Positions 18,810-28,082 of a stretch of 61,917 nucleotides of DNA are shown here, piece by piece. How positions within the stretch are numbered: the stretch's first letter is position 1; every line of letters begins with the position of its first letter. A program made the translations under genes and the position numbers. Source of the DNA: Sulfurimonas sp. (GTDB lineage Bacteria > Campylobacterota > Campylobacteria > Campylobacterales > Sulfurimonadaceae); NCBI GenBank assembly GCA_002899765.1, contig PPDH01000022.1, positions 65,688 through 127,604 of the forward strand, given 5' to 3'. The notes under the pieces are model-generated. The model made no database searches. It worked only from the letters and a program-made list of their open reading frames with translations, and was not told the DNA's origin.

Positions 18810-20399
18810 ATGAATAGTTATAAACCCACAGATATAGCAGGACGCTTAGCCGCCAGTTTTTTGAGAAATCCGCTTACTATTGTCCTTGGTATTTTTTTAC
18901 TAGCTATTGGATATTTGGCACTCAATATTATGCCTCGTGAAGAGAACCCGCAGATGGTAGTAAGCGGCTCTACAGTTATTGTAGCACTTCCGGGAGCGAG
19001 TGCGGCTGAGATACAAAAAGTTATCATTAAGCCCTTAGAGAGAAAACTCAAAGAGGTTAAAGGCGTTGAGAATATATCTTCCATGGCTATGGACAATGTA
19101 GGTATAGTAAATGCCGCATTTTTTATAGGGGAAGAGAAAGAGGATTCTAACCTCAAAATCTATTACAAAATTATGCAAAACGCAGATATTTTTCCTCATG
19201 GAGCCATGAACCCTATTATTAAACCGCTTGATATTGATGTTGATATTCCTATTGTATCTATCGCTTTTTACGCAAAAGATGAGAAGATGAGTAAAACAGA
19301 ACTCTATGACAGGGTAAGAGAGATTCAGCACCATATAAACGGGCTTGAAAATGTCGCAGTTACAGAGATAAAAGGCGGAAATAAACATCAGTTCAACATC
19401 GAAGTGGACTTAAACAAACTCTCAGGGTATAACATCTCAATGGGGCAGATTGTTCAAGGTGTGCAATCCCTTTCATATAGCGTTCCTGCCGTAAAAAACA
19501 GAACTAAAGATAATGAAATAGTTATGCTTAGCGTTAAAAATGCTATTGAGAGTGCTGAGGATATAGGCAATATTATAATTGCAAAATATATGAATTCACC
19601 TGTTTATCTTAAGCAAATTGCAAAAGTCACATCCTTTTATGATATACAAAATTTCAAATCTGTAACGATAAGCAAAAAAGATGAAAATGGAAATTTCTCG
19701 CCTTTGCAAAATCAGGTTACGCTTAGTGTCTCAAAACTTCAAGGTACAAATGCAGTTGTTATCGCAAATGCGCTCAAGAGTGAACTTGAAAATTCTAAAG
19801 AGTTTTTTCATAAAAACAATATTGGTTATGTCATTACCAGAAATGACGGGCAAAGAGCAAATGAAGCAGTTAACGAACTTGTTTATCATCTTCTCTTATC
19901 TATCGTAATCATTGCGATTTTGCTTATCTTAGTACTTGGATGGAGAGAGTCTCTTATCGTTACCTTTACCGTTCCTGCGATACTTGCCATTACACTCTTT
20001 GTTGCCTATCTAACGGGACAAACTATAAACCGAATTACCCTCTTTGCTTTCTTGCTCTCTCTTGGACTTTTAGTTGATGCCGCGATTATCGTTATAGAAA
20101 ATATACATAGACACTACCATTCAAAAGATTCTGCAAATAAAAGCGTTGATGACATAATGGTTGAAGCAACAGATGAGATAGGACCGCCGACAAATATTGC
20201 AACCCTAGCGATTATCATGACAATGGTACCAATGGCGTTTGTCGGGCAAATGATGGGGCAGTTTATGAAGCCGATTCCAGCAAATGTTCCTGTTGCCCTC
20301 ATAGCATCTCTATTTGTTGCTTACATCTTTACACCATATTTAGCGGCAAGGATGTTAAAAAAACCGAAGTTTCACTCTGAGGAGAACAAGCATGTTTAA
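18810..20399 (+). CDS. RND efflux transporter, N-terminal half
   Basis: The 529-residue protein corresponds to the first half of an AcrB-type pump: TM1 (about 20-40), the porter region with MPREENPQMVVSGSTVIVAL, and TM2-TM6 ending IASLFVAYIFTPYLAARMLK. In TM4 the usual proton-relay Asp pair is reduced to one (LLVDAAIIVIEN, where AcrB has VDDA). The frame stops at TAA 20397-20399 just after TM6, in the cytoplasmic loop. The ATG at 18810 has TAGGA (18797-18801) 8 nt upstream; an in-frame TTG at 18804 is less likely. It works together with the next gene, so substrates cannot be predicted. Confidence 0.88.
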   Translation: MNSYKPTDIAGRLAASFLRNPLTIVLGIFLLAIGYLALNIMPREENPQMVVSGSTVIVALPGASAAEIQKVIIKPLERKLKEVKGVENISSMAMDNVGIVNAAFFIGEEKEDSNLKIYYKIMQNADIFPHGAMNPIIKPLDIDVDIPIVSIAFYAKDEKMSKTELYDRVREIQHHINGLENVAVTEIKGGNKHQFNIEVDLNKLSGYNISMGQIVQGVQSLSYSVPAVKNRTKDNEIVMLSVKNAIESAEDIGNIIIAKYMNSPVYLKQIAKVTSFYDIQNFKSVTISKKDENGNFSPLQNQVTLSVSKLQGTNAVVIANALKSELENSKEFFHKNNIGYVITRNDGQRANEAVNELVYHLLLSIVIIAILLILVLGWRESLIVTFTVPAILAITLFVAYLTGQTINRITLFAFLLSLGLLVDAAIIVIENIHRHYHSKDSANKSVDDIMVEATDEIGPPTNIATLAIIMTMVPMAFVGQMMGQFMKPIPANVPVALIASLFVAYIFTPYLAARMLKKPKFHSEENKHV

Positions 20400-22083
20400 A
20401 AAATTTCAAGATGCAGTATTTAACGGAATTCAAAGCCCCTTTAAAAGAAATCTAATCTTAATGGCAACACTTGGGGCTTTTGTTCTCTCTGTACTTATGA
20501 TAGCGCCTAGCAAAATGGTTTTGGCGAAAATGCTTCCGGGAAAAAACAATGATACTTTCACTATCTACACCACTTTAGCGGAAGGAAGCTCAATAGAGCA
20601 GACTAGACATGTAACGGAGTGTGTTGCAGATTTTATAAAAAAAGAGAAAGAAGTTGAAGATTTTGAAATATTTTTGGGTATGGGAGCTCCACTTGATTTT
20701 GCAGGTCTTATCAAAGGTTCACATTTTAAAAATTCCGAAAATGTAGCAGAGATTGTAGTAAATATATCACCAAAACATCACAGAGAAGAGCCTTCATACT
20801 TTATGGTTCAAAGAATGAGACCGGATATTCAAAAAAATTGCGCTTCCTTGTATGATAAAACAACAATATCTTTTGTAGAACCGCCCGCAGGTCCTCCTGT
20901 TTTAGCAGCTATTGTTGCAGAGATATACGGAGATAATTCCGAGGGCATAAGAGAGCTCTCCAACAGAGTCTCAGAAGTCTTTAAAAATACCGACGGTCTT
21001 GTTGATATAGAAGTTATGCAAGATGAGATTTATGATACGTTTGAAGCAGAAGTTGAGAGCACAAAGGTTGCTCTCTCAGGCGTAAATGTAAAACAACTAA
21101 ACGATATACTCTATCTTGCATTTGAAGGTATGCAGATAGCCGTTAAAAACTCTGATGTAGTAAATGATCAGATTCCTATCTATCTCTCGCTTAGTCTTGA
21201 ATCTAAAAAGTTTTCATCCAAAGATATTAATGCCATAAAAGCAAAACTATCCTCTCTAAAACTTATGAATAAAATGGGGATGATGACTCCTATTACCGAA
21301 CTCGTAACCATTGTACCTAAAAAATCAAATCCGATGATTATGAGTAAAAATCTCCACCAGATGACAAATGTTATGGCTGAGACGGATATGGTTTCGCAAG
21401 TTTACCCGCTCATGGAAGCAAGAGATACTATTTTAGACACATTTAGCGACAGATATGAGATTGAAAAAATCGGACTCTTTAATCTTAAACTTACAGACAA
21501 AAACTCTAAAAATGTATACAAACTAATCTGGGACGGAGAGATGGAGGTAACACTAGATACTTTTGTCGAGCTAGGTGCCGCATTTATCGCTGCATTAGTT
21601 CTTATATTTCTGCTTATGGTTATCTACTACAAAAGTTACGCACTTAGCGGTATTATTCTCTTAGGCTCATTTTTATCAATTATCGGAGTAATTGTTGGTC
21701 ACTGGATTATGGATCTCTTTACGACAGACACGTTCTTTCTTACGGCAACTTCTCTTATAGGTTTTATAGCGCTTATCGGGATAAGTTCAAGGAATTCCCT
21801 GCTTCTTATAGACTTTACCGCCTCTTTAATGAGAGACGGCGGTATGCAAAAAGCAGAAGCAATTGCTTATGCAACAGCAACGCGCGCAAAACCTATTTTT
21901 CTTACAGCTGCAGCCATTATACTTGCTTCAACTCTTTTAGCGGGAGACGCTGTGTTTGGCGGACTCGGCGTAGCTCTTATATTTGGAACGGTTGCAGCAG
22001 TAATAGCATCGCTGATGGTTGTACCGATACTTTTATACAAAGCCGATTTAAAGAAACATTTTGATTTGGATAAAGAGAATTGA
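20392..22083 (+). CDS. RND efflux transporter, C-terminal half
   Basis: The 563-residue second half of the pump: TM7 (about 21-40), the second porter and docking region with EPPAGPPVLAAI, then TM8-TM12, including LIGFIALIGISSRNSLLLID in the TM10 region, where AcrB has a conserved Lys and this protein has Arg-Asn. It overlaps the first half by 8 nt in another frame and has its own AGGAG ribosome site about 10 nt before the ATG. The break falls in the cytoplasmic loop between TM6 and TM7, leaving both halves complete, so I take it as a genuine split rather than a sequencing frameshift. Confidence 0.88.
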   Translation: MFKKFQDAVFNGIQSPFKRNLILMATLGAFVLSVLMIAPSKMVLAKMLPGKNNDTFTIYTTLAEGSSIEQTRHVTECVADFIKKEKEVEDFEIFLGMGAPLDFAGLIKGSHFKNSENVAEIVVNISPKHHREEPSYFMVQRMRPDIQKNCASLYDKTTISFVEPPAGPPVLAAIVAEIYGDNSEGIRELSNRVSEVFKNTDGLVDIEVMQDEIYDTFEAEVESTKVALSGVNVKQLNDILYLAFEGMQIAVKNSDVVNDQIPIYLSLSLESKKFSSKDINAIKAKLSSLKLMNKMGMMTPITELVTIVPKKSNPMIMSKNLHQMTNVMAETDMVSQVYPLMEARDTILDTFSDRYEIEKIGLFNLKLTDKNSKNVYKLIWDGEMEVTLDTFVELGAAFIAALVLIFLLMVIYYKSYALSGIILLGSFLSIIGVIVGHWIMDLFTTDTFFLTATSLIGFIALIGISSRNSLLLIDFTASLMRDGGMQKAEAIAYATATRAKPIFLTAAAIILASTLLAGDAVFGGLGVALIFGTVAAVIASLMVVPILLYKADLKKHFDLDKEN

Positions 22084-22104
22084 TTTCTAACACATGAAGG
22101 TTGC

Positions 22105-22122
22105 GGGGACTTTTTTGTCCCC
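22105..22122. terminator. Hairpin between convergent RND pump and serA
   Basis: GGGGAC (22105-22110) and GTCCCC (22117-22122) form a 6-bp GC-rich stem with a T6 loop, placed between two convergent stops. It is probably a bidirectional terminator, though the following T-tract is weak. Confidence 0.5.
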
Positions 22123-22141
22123 CTATAATAGTTTAAATACT

Positions 22142-23731
22142 CTACATTCTTGCATATTGAACGCTTAGACAAGCATCAATATCCAACAACTCTTTAAGCG
22201 TAATATCGTTTATAACGTTGTCCACCAAAATTACCGCAAGAGCCTCTTTTTTATCATTTCTAGCAAGTGAGAAGTCTGCAATATTTACACTGTGTTTTGC
22301 CAGAGTCGAACCGATATTTCCTATAACACCCGGAACGTCTCTATTTTTTAGAACTATCATATCGCCCTTAAGTGCGACTTCAATATCAAAGCCGTCAATT
22401 GAGACGATTCTAAAAACGTTATCGTCAAAAATTGTAGCACTGATAGTTGTAGTCCCGCCTTCTGCAGTAGTCAACTTAATGGTGATAAGGTTTTTATATA
22501 CGGATGAGTCATGAAGCGCTTCTGATTCTATTTTTATGCCTTTTTCTTTAGCAATAAAATCCGCATTAACATAGTTAATAGTATCATCGCTGATTTGACT
22601 CATGGCACCTACGGCAACAAAAGTAGCAAGTGAATCTACATATTTTGAGATTTCACCCTGCCCGCTTACTTTTATGGAGATAATCTGAGATTTGTTAAGC
22701 TGAGACTCTAAAAAACCAATCTTTTGCCCCATCTCTAAAAATGGTTTTACAAATGAAGGAATTTTACTCTCATCAATAGGTAAATTCATTGCATGCGGAT
22801 ATGAGATACCCTTTGCAGCAGCGATTGCGTTTGCAGCAGCCTGAACCCCGATGTTATATTGAGATTCATAAGTGTTCGCACCTAGATGCGGAGATACCGT
22901 AATATTATCAAGCTCTAAAAGAGGATGGTCAGTTGCTGGCTCTTTCATAAATACATCAATACCGGCAAAACGAATTTTACCGCTTTTAAGACCTGCATAA
23001 AGTGCCTCTTCATTGTAAAGACCGCCTCTTGCACAGTTGATTAAAACCACGCCGTCTTTCATCTTTGCAATCTCAGCACTGCTTATCATGTTGAGAGTCT
23101 CTTTGTTTTTAGGCGTATGAATAGTAATGATATCACATGTTAAAATATCTTCAAAGTTTTTTGTATAAGTCATATCAAAGTCGGTAACTTTAGACGGGTT
23201 AATATATGGGTCATAAGCAACAATATCCATCTCAAAAGCCTGCGCTCTCTTTGCTACGCGGCTACCAATATTTCCAAATCCGATAACACCGAGTTTTTTG
23301 CCCTTAAGCTCGTATCCGTACCACTTTTCTCTTTTCCACACTCTCTCTTGTTTTAAGTGATTATGTGAATATGGAAACATTCTCATACATGAGAGCATAT
23401 GCGCCATAGTAAGTTCAACTGCTGCAATAGTGTTTGCAGTAGGAACATTCATGACTATAATTCCCTCTTTTGAACATCCAGGGATATCAACATTATCAAC
23501 ACCTACGCCTGCACGCACGATTGCTTTCATATTTTTAGCATGCGCAATAAATTTATCGTCAACATCAGTTGAACTTCTTGTAATAGCAACATCAGCTTGT
23601 TCAATAATATCTAAAAGTTTTACCTTGTCTTCGTCGGCTGCCATGATGAAGTTTATATTTTCATCACTCTTAAGCATCTCCAAACCGGCTTCATGAATAT
23701 GGTCACAAACGACTATTGTATGTTTTTGCAT
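22142..23731 (-). CDS. serA: D-3-phosphoglycerate dehydrogenase, long form
   Basis: SerA oxidises 3-phosphoglycerate to 3-phosphohydroxypyruvate with NAD+, opening the serine pathway. The 529-residue protein has the long (type 1) layout: a catalytic and NAD-binding region with GKKLGVIGFGNIGSRVAKRA, the catalytic Arg in INCARGGLYNEEAL and His in SPHLGANTYESQ, then an intervening allosteric domain, and a C-terminal ACT domain (about 455-529; VLKNRDVPGVIGNIG), which usually mediates serine feedback. It follows the small membrane-protein gene directly, with start and stop sharing a base, at the end of the minus-strand pheS-to-serA run. Confidence 0.95.
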   Translation of the reverse strand: MQKHTIVVCDHIHEAGLEMLKSDENINFIMAADEDKVKLLDIIEQADVAITRSSTDVDDKFIAHAKNMKAIVRAGVGVDNVDIPGCSKEGIIVMNVPTANTIAAVELTMAHMLSCMRMFPYSHNHLKQERVWKREKWYGYELKGKKLGVIGFGNIGSRVAKRAQAFEMDIVAYDPYINPSKVTDFDMTYTKNFEDILTCDIITIHTPKNKETLNMISSAEIAKMKDGVVLINCARGGLYNEEALYAGLKSGKIRFAGIDVFMKEPATDHPLLELDNITVSPHLGANTYESQYNIGVQAAANAIAAAKGISYPHAMNLPIDESKIPSFVKPFLEMGQKIGFLESQLNKSQIISIKVSGQGEISKYVDSLATFVAVGAMSQISDDTINYVNADFIAKEKGIKIESEALHDSSVYKNLITIKLTTAEGGTTTISATIFDDNVFRIVSIDGFDIEVALKGDMIVLKNRDVPGVIGNIGSTLAKHSVNIADFSLARNDKKEALAVILVDNVINDITLKELLDIDACLSVQYARM

Positions 23732-24210
23732 TATGTATCCTCTTTGTATAGCCCAACGCTGGCTGAAATTTGGTAATTTTTTAAAACTTCTACGAGAGAG
23801 TCCAACTTGTCTCTCTCTTTTGAGTAAATTAGCAACTCCGCACCATTCTTATCTTTTTTTAGATAATACTTTAGTTGATGCTGTCTCAACTCCTCTTTTA
23901 AGCAGAAGAGTTGATAAGGGTCAGCTATCGATGCAGAGAGTTTATATATGGTTCTACTTGCTACTTTCTCATTAAAATCAACTTGAATAAGTACTTCATT
24001 TACCGGATAAAAGTATCCCAATCTCTCTGTTTTAGAAAAACTGTTTAACCAAATATTTTTCGGCTCTTTTACAACAACTTCACTTTTATGTTAGAGTGGA
24101 GTCAAGTTAACGGGAGTTTCATTAGAGTTAATTGAAATAAGAAAAAAAACAACAAAAACAGCTACCCCTACTGCGATAAGCAGGGTTAGCCATTTTAAAT
24201 TTTTTTGCAC
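23731..24210 (-). pseudogene. Small membrane-anchored hypothetical protein, broken by an in-frame TAA
   Basis: From GTG at 24210 the frame gives a lysine-containing start and a strong membrane helix (about residues 8-26), then meets TAA at 24091-24093 (codon 40) and continues open for another 119 codons to the serA junction. The whole would be 159 residues with a soluble C-terminal domain (about 60-159; KVASRTIYKLSASIADPYQL). I do not recognise the family. The reading between the rpsA stop and serA start is otherwise tight (5 nt and 1 nt), as expected for a true gene with one damaged codon. GAA in place of TAA would restore it. Confidence 0.6.
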
Positions 24211-24215
24211 GATAT

Positions 24216-25871
24216 TTACTTAAATTTGTCTTTTATTAAATCACCTAGCGAGTGTGATTCGTCATCATTAATCTCATCAAGCATTGCCTGATTTTTTATG
24301 TAATCAAGTTTTTTAACAGAGAGACGGATACGGTCACGACGAGTGTCGATAGCCGCTATAGCCGCTTCTAATTGTTGACCTATCTCTAATTCACTCTTCT
24401 CTAATGGAGCAAGATCTTCATCACGGATAAGTGCATCAACGCCATCCTCTAAAGATACGAAAACCCCAAAATCTTTAATGTCGCGAACAGTTCCTGTTAC
24501 AACACTGTTTACCTTGTGAGTTTTAGCAAAGGTATCTATAGGACTCTCAAGAAGCGCTTTTCTATTGAGTGATATTTTTTGGTCTTCAGGACTGATTTTA
24601 GCGATTTTCACTTCAACTTCATCTCCTGCTTTTAAAACATCTTTGCATTTAACGCTTTTATCCCATGATATATCTTGGTTATGAAGTAAACCCTCAACAC
24701 CGTCAATACGTACAAATGCACCAAAATCAGTCAGTGATGTAACAACTCCCGTTACAACATCTCCCTCTTTGTGATTTTTTAAAAACTCATCAAATGGTTT
24801 TGGAAGAAGTTTTTTAAGTGAAACACGAAGTTTATGAGTTTTAGGATTAATTTCAATAACCTCTACATCTATCTCTTGTCCAACTTTTAAGTAATCGTTA
24901 GGATTCTTGACATTTTTGTCCCATGAGATTTCTGATATATGTAAGAAACCTTCAATATCATTTCCCAAATCAACAAATACACCGTATGCTTCAATATTTG
25001 AAACTGTTACGGTAATTGTATCACCTTCATCTAGTTCGCTCTCAACTTCTTCCCATGGATCAGACTGAACCGCCTTGATAGATAGAGAAAGATGTCTTTT
25101 GTCTTTATCGTAAGAGATTGCTTTAACTCCTACCGTATCGCCCTCTTTATAAAGTTTTGACGGATTAACAGGTCCTTTGTAGCTGATTTCGTTGTAATGA
25201 ACTAATCCATCTACACCGCCAACGTCTACAAACATGCCGTAACTTGTAATTTTCTTGATAGTGCATTCTATTACACTGTCATCTTCCATCAACTTGTCAA
25301 TAATCTCTTTTTTCTTTTTACGTTCATCGTTAAAAAGTTTGCGGCGAGACACAACAATCGAGTTTTGTTCTTCATCAATTTTTACAACTTGAGCTTTTAT
25401 CTTACGACCAACAACTTCATCTGTCTCTTTAAAAGCAGCTAATGAACGAGGCATAAAGAAAGATACGCCGTCTGCTTCTACAACATAACCACCACGATTT
25501 TTCTTAGTAATAACACCGTCAACAATTAAATCTTCAAAGTTTTCTTTGTATTTGTCGATAAAGTCTATCGTTTTTTGTTGCTCAAGCACCTTTTTGTAAG
25601 ATATCTTAGGACGCTCATTGTAGTATCCCGTTACCATTACTTTAATTTTATCGCCAACATCAAACTTTAGTTTGCCATTTTCGCTAATTTCGTCTAAACT
25701 AAGAATACCCTCTAGTTTATCGCCAACACCTACTAATGCTCTATTTTCATCCGCTTGGATTTCAACAATCTCACCCTCTACAATGCGACTTGTCTCTTGC
25801 TGCTTCTCACTTGCAGCAAACATCTCCGCAAAATTCTCTTCTTCTTCAAATGATTCGTTATCGAACGCCAT
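24216..25871 (-). CDS. rpsA: 30S ribosomal protein S1
   Basis: The 551-residue protein contains six S1 (OB-fold) RNA-binding repeats. The later ones are easily aligned by repeated segments such as GMFVDVGGVDGLVHYNEIS, GVFVDLGNDIEGFLHISEIS and GAFVRIDGVEGLLHNQDIS. S1 binds mRNA leaders and helps recruit them to the 30S subunit. Length agrees with other Campylobacterota S1 proteins. A promoter and palindrome lie just upstream (25903-25945), so it has its own transcription start despite following ispH. Confidence 0.96.
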   Translation of the reverse strand: MAFDNESFEEEENFAEMFAASEKQQETSRIVEGEIVEIQADENRALVGVGDKLEGILSLDEISENGKLKFDVGDKIKVMVTGYYNERPKISYKKVLEQQKTIDFIDKYKENFEDLIVDGVITKKNRGGYVVEADGVSFFMPRSLAAFKETDEVVGRKIKAQVVKIDEEQNSIVVSRRKLFNDERKKKKEIIDKLMEDDSVIECTIKKITSYGMFVDVGGVDGLVHYNEISYKGPVNPSKLYKEGDTVGVKAISYDKDKRHLSLSIKAVQSDPWEEVESELDEGDTITVTVSNIEAYGVFVDLGNDIEGFLHISEISWDKNVKNPNDYLKVGQEIDVEVIEINPKTHKLRVSLKKLLPKPFDEFLKNHKEGDVVTGVVTSLTDFGAFVRIDGVEGLLHNQDISWDKSVKCKDVLKAGDEVEVKIAKISPEDQKISLNRKALLESPIDTFAKTHKVNSVVTGTVRDIKDFGVFVSLEDGVDALIRDEDLAPLEKSELEIGQQLEAAIAAIDTRRDRIRLSVKKLDYIKNQAMLDEINDDESHSLGDLIKDKFK

Positions 25872-25902
25872 TACCTATCCTCTGTTACATAAAAATTTCG
25901 TG

Positions 25903-25945
25903 ATTATACCCAATTATTGATAATATATGCATTAATTGGGTATAA
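25903..25945 (-). promoter_or_regulatory. rpsA promoter -10 within a 13-bp palindrome
   Basis: On the minus strand TATAAT (plus 25903-25908) lies about 25 nt ahead of a start site suited to rpsA. It overlaps one arm of a perfect inverted repeat, 25904-25916 with 25933-25945 (core TACCCAATTA / TAATTGGGTA), separated by 16 nt. The spacing, about one and a half to three helix turns between arm centres, suits a dimeric regulator binding over the promoter. It could alternatively form a weak terminator for ispH. Confidence 0.45.
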
Positions 25946-25961
25946 AAAGAGGTCGTTGTGG

Positions 25962-26801
25962 TTAATTATTTGATTGTTGATTCTTCTGTATAGCGTTGAC
26001 GACATTTTGTATAATCCAATCAGGCGTTGACGCTCCTGCACTTATCCCGCAAAACTCTTTACCCTCAAACCATGAAAAATCTAAATCATTTTCATCTTCT
26101 ATGTGATAACTATCTATGCAGTTGTCATGAGAAATACTAAATAGCTGTTTTGTATTTGATGAATTTTTCCCGCCTATAATTATCATAACATCAGCTTTTT
26201 TTGAGATTTTTCTTACCGCTTCTTGATTTTCAAATGTTGCATTGCAGATAGTGTTAAAAACCCTGACTTCTTTATGACGCGGAATCAGATAGTTGGCTAC
26301 CTCCATGTAGTCTTCGACTTTTCTGGTTGTTTGAGCTACCAAAGCTATCTTCTCTTTTAACTTTAAGCCCTCCAACTCTTTTGGAGATGTCACTACTCTG
26401 GCACCGTATGTTGCATAGCTTTTAACGCCTTTTATCTCAGGATGCGACTCATCTCCAAAAATAATTATGTCATATCCCTGTTCACTCATCTCTTGGCAAA
26501 TCTGCTGCGGTTTTGTTACATAAGGACATGTTGCATCTACAACATCTACATTGTTTTCTTTTAGCTCAGCAAGCTCATTTTTAGGTATTCCATGTGTACG
26601 GATGACTGCCTTGTCTCCGGAAGAGAAACTTTTATGATTATCGGTTAAACCTACTTTGTAATCTTTCTCAAGCCTCTCAATCTCCTTAGAGTTGTGAATA
26701 AGCGGTCCATAAGTAGAAGAGTTTTTATTCTCTTCGGCAATTTTTATAGCACGTTTCACACCAAAACAAAAGCCGTAACTCTCAGCCAACTCTATCTTCA
26801 T
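25962..26801 (-). CDS. ispH: 4-hydroxy-3-methylbut-2-enyl diphosphate reductase
   Basis: IspH makes IPP and DMAPP from HMBPP in the last step of the MEP isoprenoid pathway, using a [4Fe-4S] cluster. The 279-residue protein has the three expected cluster Cys: GFCFGVKRA near residue 12, VDATCPYVTKPQ near 95 and FNTICNATFENQ near 190. The catalytic Glu is in NATFENQEAV, and IIIGGKNSSNTKQL and GISAGASTPDWII complete the signature. It begins directly after the aroA stop, with no gap. Confidence 0.95.
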   Translation of the reverse strand: MKIELAESYGFCFGVKRAIKIAEENKNSSTYGPLIHNSKEIERLEKDYKVGLTDNHKSFSSGDKAVIRTHGIPKNELAELKENNVDVVDATCPYVTKPQQICQEMSEQGYDIIIFGDESHPEIKGVKSYATYGARVVTSPKELEGLKLKEKIALVAQTTRKVEDYMEVANYLIPRHKEVRVFNTICNATFENQEAVRKISKKADVMIIIGGKNSSNTKQLFSISHDNCIDSYHIEDENDLDFSWFEGKEFCGISAGASTPDWIIQNVVNAIQKNQQSNN

Positions 26802-28082
26802 CTATGAAAACTCTACTTTTGTAATCTTTTGCAAAAGTTCAAAAAAGTTTGGAAAAGAGGTGTTTATACAATCTAAATCCGTTACATTCATCCCGCATCT
26901 AAGTCCTGCAATAATAAAGCTCATAGCAATCCTATGGTCTCCATGACTATCGATAACAGAGGCTTTAAGCTCGCCGCCTTTTACGCTGTATCCGTCATGA
27001 ACTTCATCTACTTCAATGCCGCAAGCTCTAAGTCCATTCACTACGGTAGAGATTCTATCGCTCTCTTTTACTCTAAGCTCCTCAGCATTTTTTACGACAC
27101 TTACTCCGTCTGCACATGCAAAAGCTATAGAGAGTGCCGGAAGTTCATCTATAAGCCAAGAGATATTATCTTCAACCGTTATCGCTTTTAGGGGAGCATA
27201 TTTTACATGTATATTGCCGATTGGCTCGTACTTGTTATCGGTAGTTTCATAAGTTATATCTGCACCCATTTTCTCTAATGCTCTAAAAGCTTCAATGCGT
27301 GTCGGATTTAAAGTAACACCTTCTAACAGCACATCGGAATCGGGTGTGATAGCAGCTGCGACTGCAAAGAAAAATGCGCTTGATGGGTCAGAGGGAACTC
27401 TTATCTTCAGCGGAGAGAGAAGCTTTTTCATAGGCTTTATTCTCGTTGTCAAACCATCAACTTCTATCTCTGCACCCATTCCTTTTAACATTCTTTCCGT
27501 ATGGTCGCGGCTAAGTTCAGGTTCACTGTAACTGCATTCACCGTCTGCTCTAAGAGCCGCTAAAATCATTGCGCTCTTAACTTGTGCCGAAGCTATTTTA
27601 CTCTCATAATCAAATGCTCTAAGTGATGCACCGCGTATACTCAAAGGAGCTAAATCACCGTTGTTTCTTCCGTCTAGTTTTGCACCGATATCACGCAAAG
27701 GTGCAGTCACTCTCTTCATCGGACGACGTCTTAAATACTCATCCCCACTTAAAACAAAATGCCCCTCAGCCGAACTTAAAAGTCCGCAAAAAAGCCTCAT
27801 TCCTGTTCCTGAGTTACCACAATCAAGAATTTCACTGCTCTCTTTTATGCCCTCAGAACTTATTTTTATAGTTACACCGTCATCGACGATATAAGCACCA
27901 AGATTTTTTACTATATTTAGAGTATTTAGCGTATCTTCGGCTCTTAAAAAATTCTCTATCTCGCTTGTTCCATCTGCAAGCATCGCGAACATGGCTGATC
28001 TGTGAGATATAGATTTATCAGGTGCAATCTCTGCTATAGCAAGTGAAAATGGTGATGCTTTTATAACTTTTACACTGCTCAT
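26802..28082 (-). CDS. aroA: 3-phosphoshikimate 1-carboxyvinyltransferase (EPSP synthase)
   Basis: AroA transfers the enolpyruvyl group of PEP to shikimate 3-phosphate in the pathway to chorismate. The 426-residue two-domain protein shows [19 protein letters not shown] (residues about 19-37), the PEP-loop [51 protein letters not shown] and [11 protein letters not shown]. The ATG overlaps the pheT stop by 4 nt (ATGA). Confidence 0.96.
   Translation of the reverse strand: MSSVKVIKASPFSLAIAEIAPDKSISHRSAMFAMLADGTSEIENFLRAEDTLNTLNIVKNLGAYIVDDGVTIKISSEGIKESSEILDCGNSGTGMRLFCGLLSSAEGHFVLSGDEYLRRRPMKRVTAPLRDIGAKLDGRNNGDLAPLSIRGASLRAFDYESKIASAQVKSAMILAALRADGECSYSEPELSRDHTERMLKGMGAEIEVDGLTTRIKPMKKLLSPLKIRVPSDPSSAFFFAVAAAITPDSDVLLEGVTLNPTRIEAFRALEKMGADITYETTDNKYEPIGNIHVKYAPLKAITVEDNISWLIDELPALSIAFACADGVSVVKNAEELRVKESDRISTVVNGLRACGIEVDEVHDGYSVKGGELKASVIDSHGDHRIAMSFIIAGLRCGMNVTDLDCINTSFPNFFELLQKITKVEFS

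Noticed and set aside
20392-20399. Sequencing frameshift as cause of the split RND pump
   Set aside because: The second half has its own ribosome site and ATG, the break is between TM6 and TM7, and both halves are complete. A chance error would rarely fall so neatly. Still to be checked in relatives.
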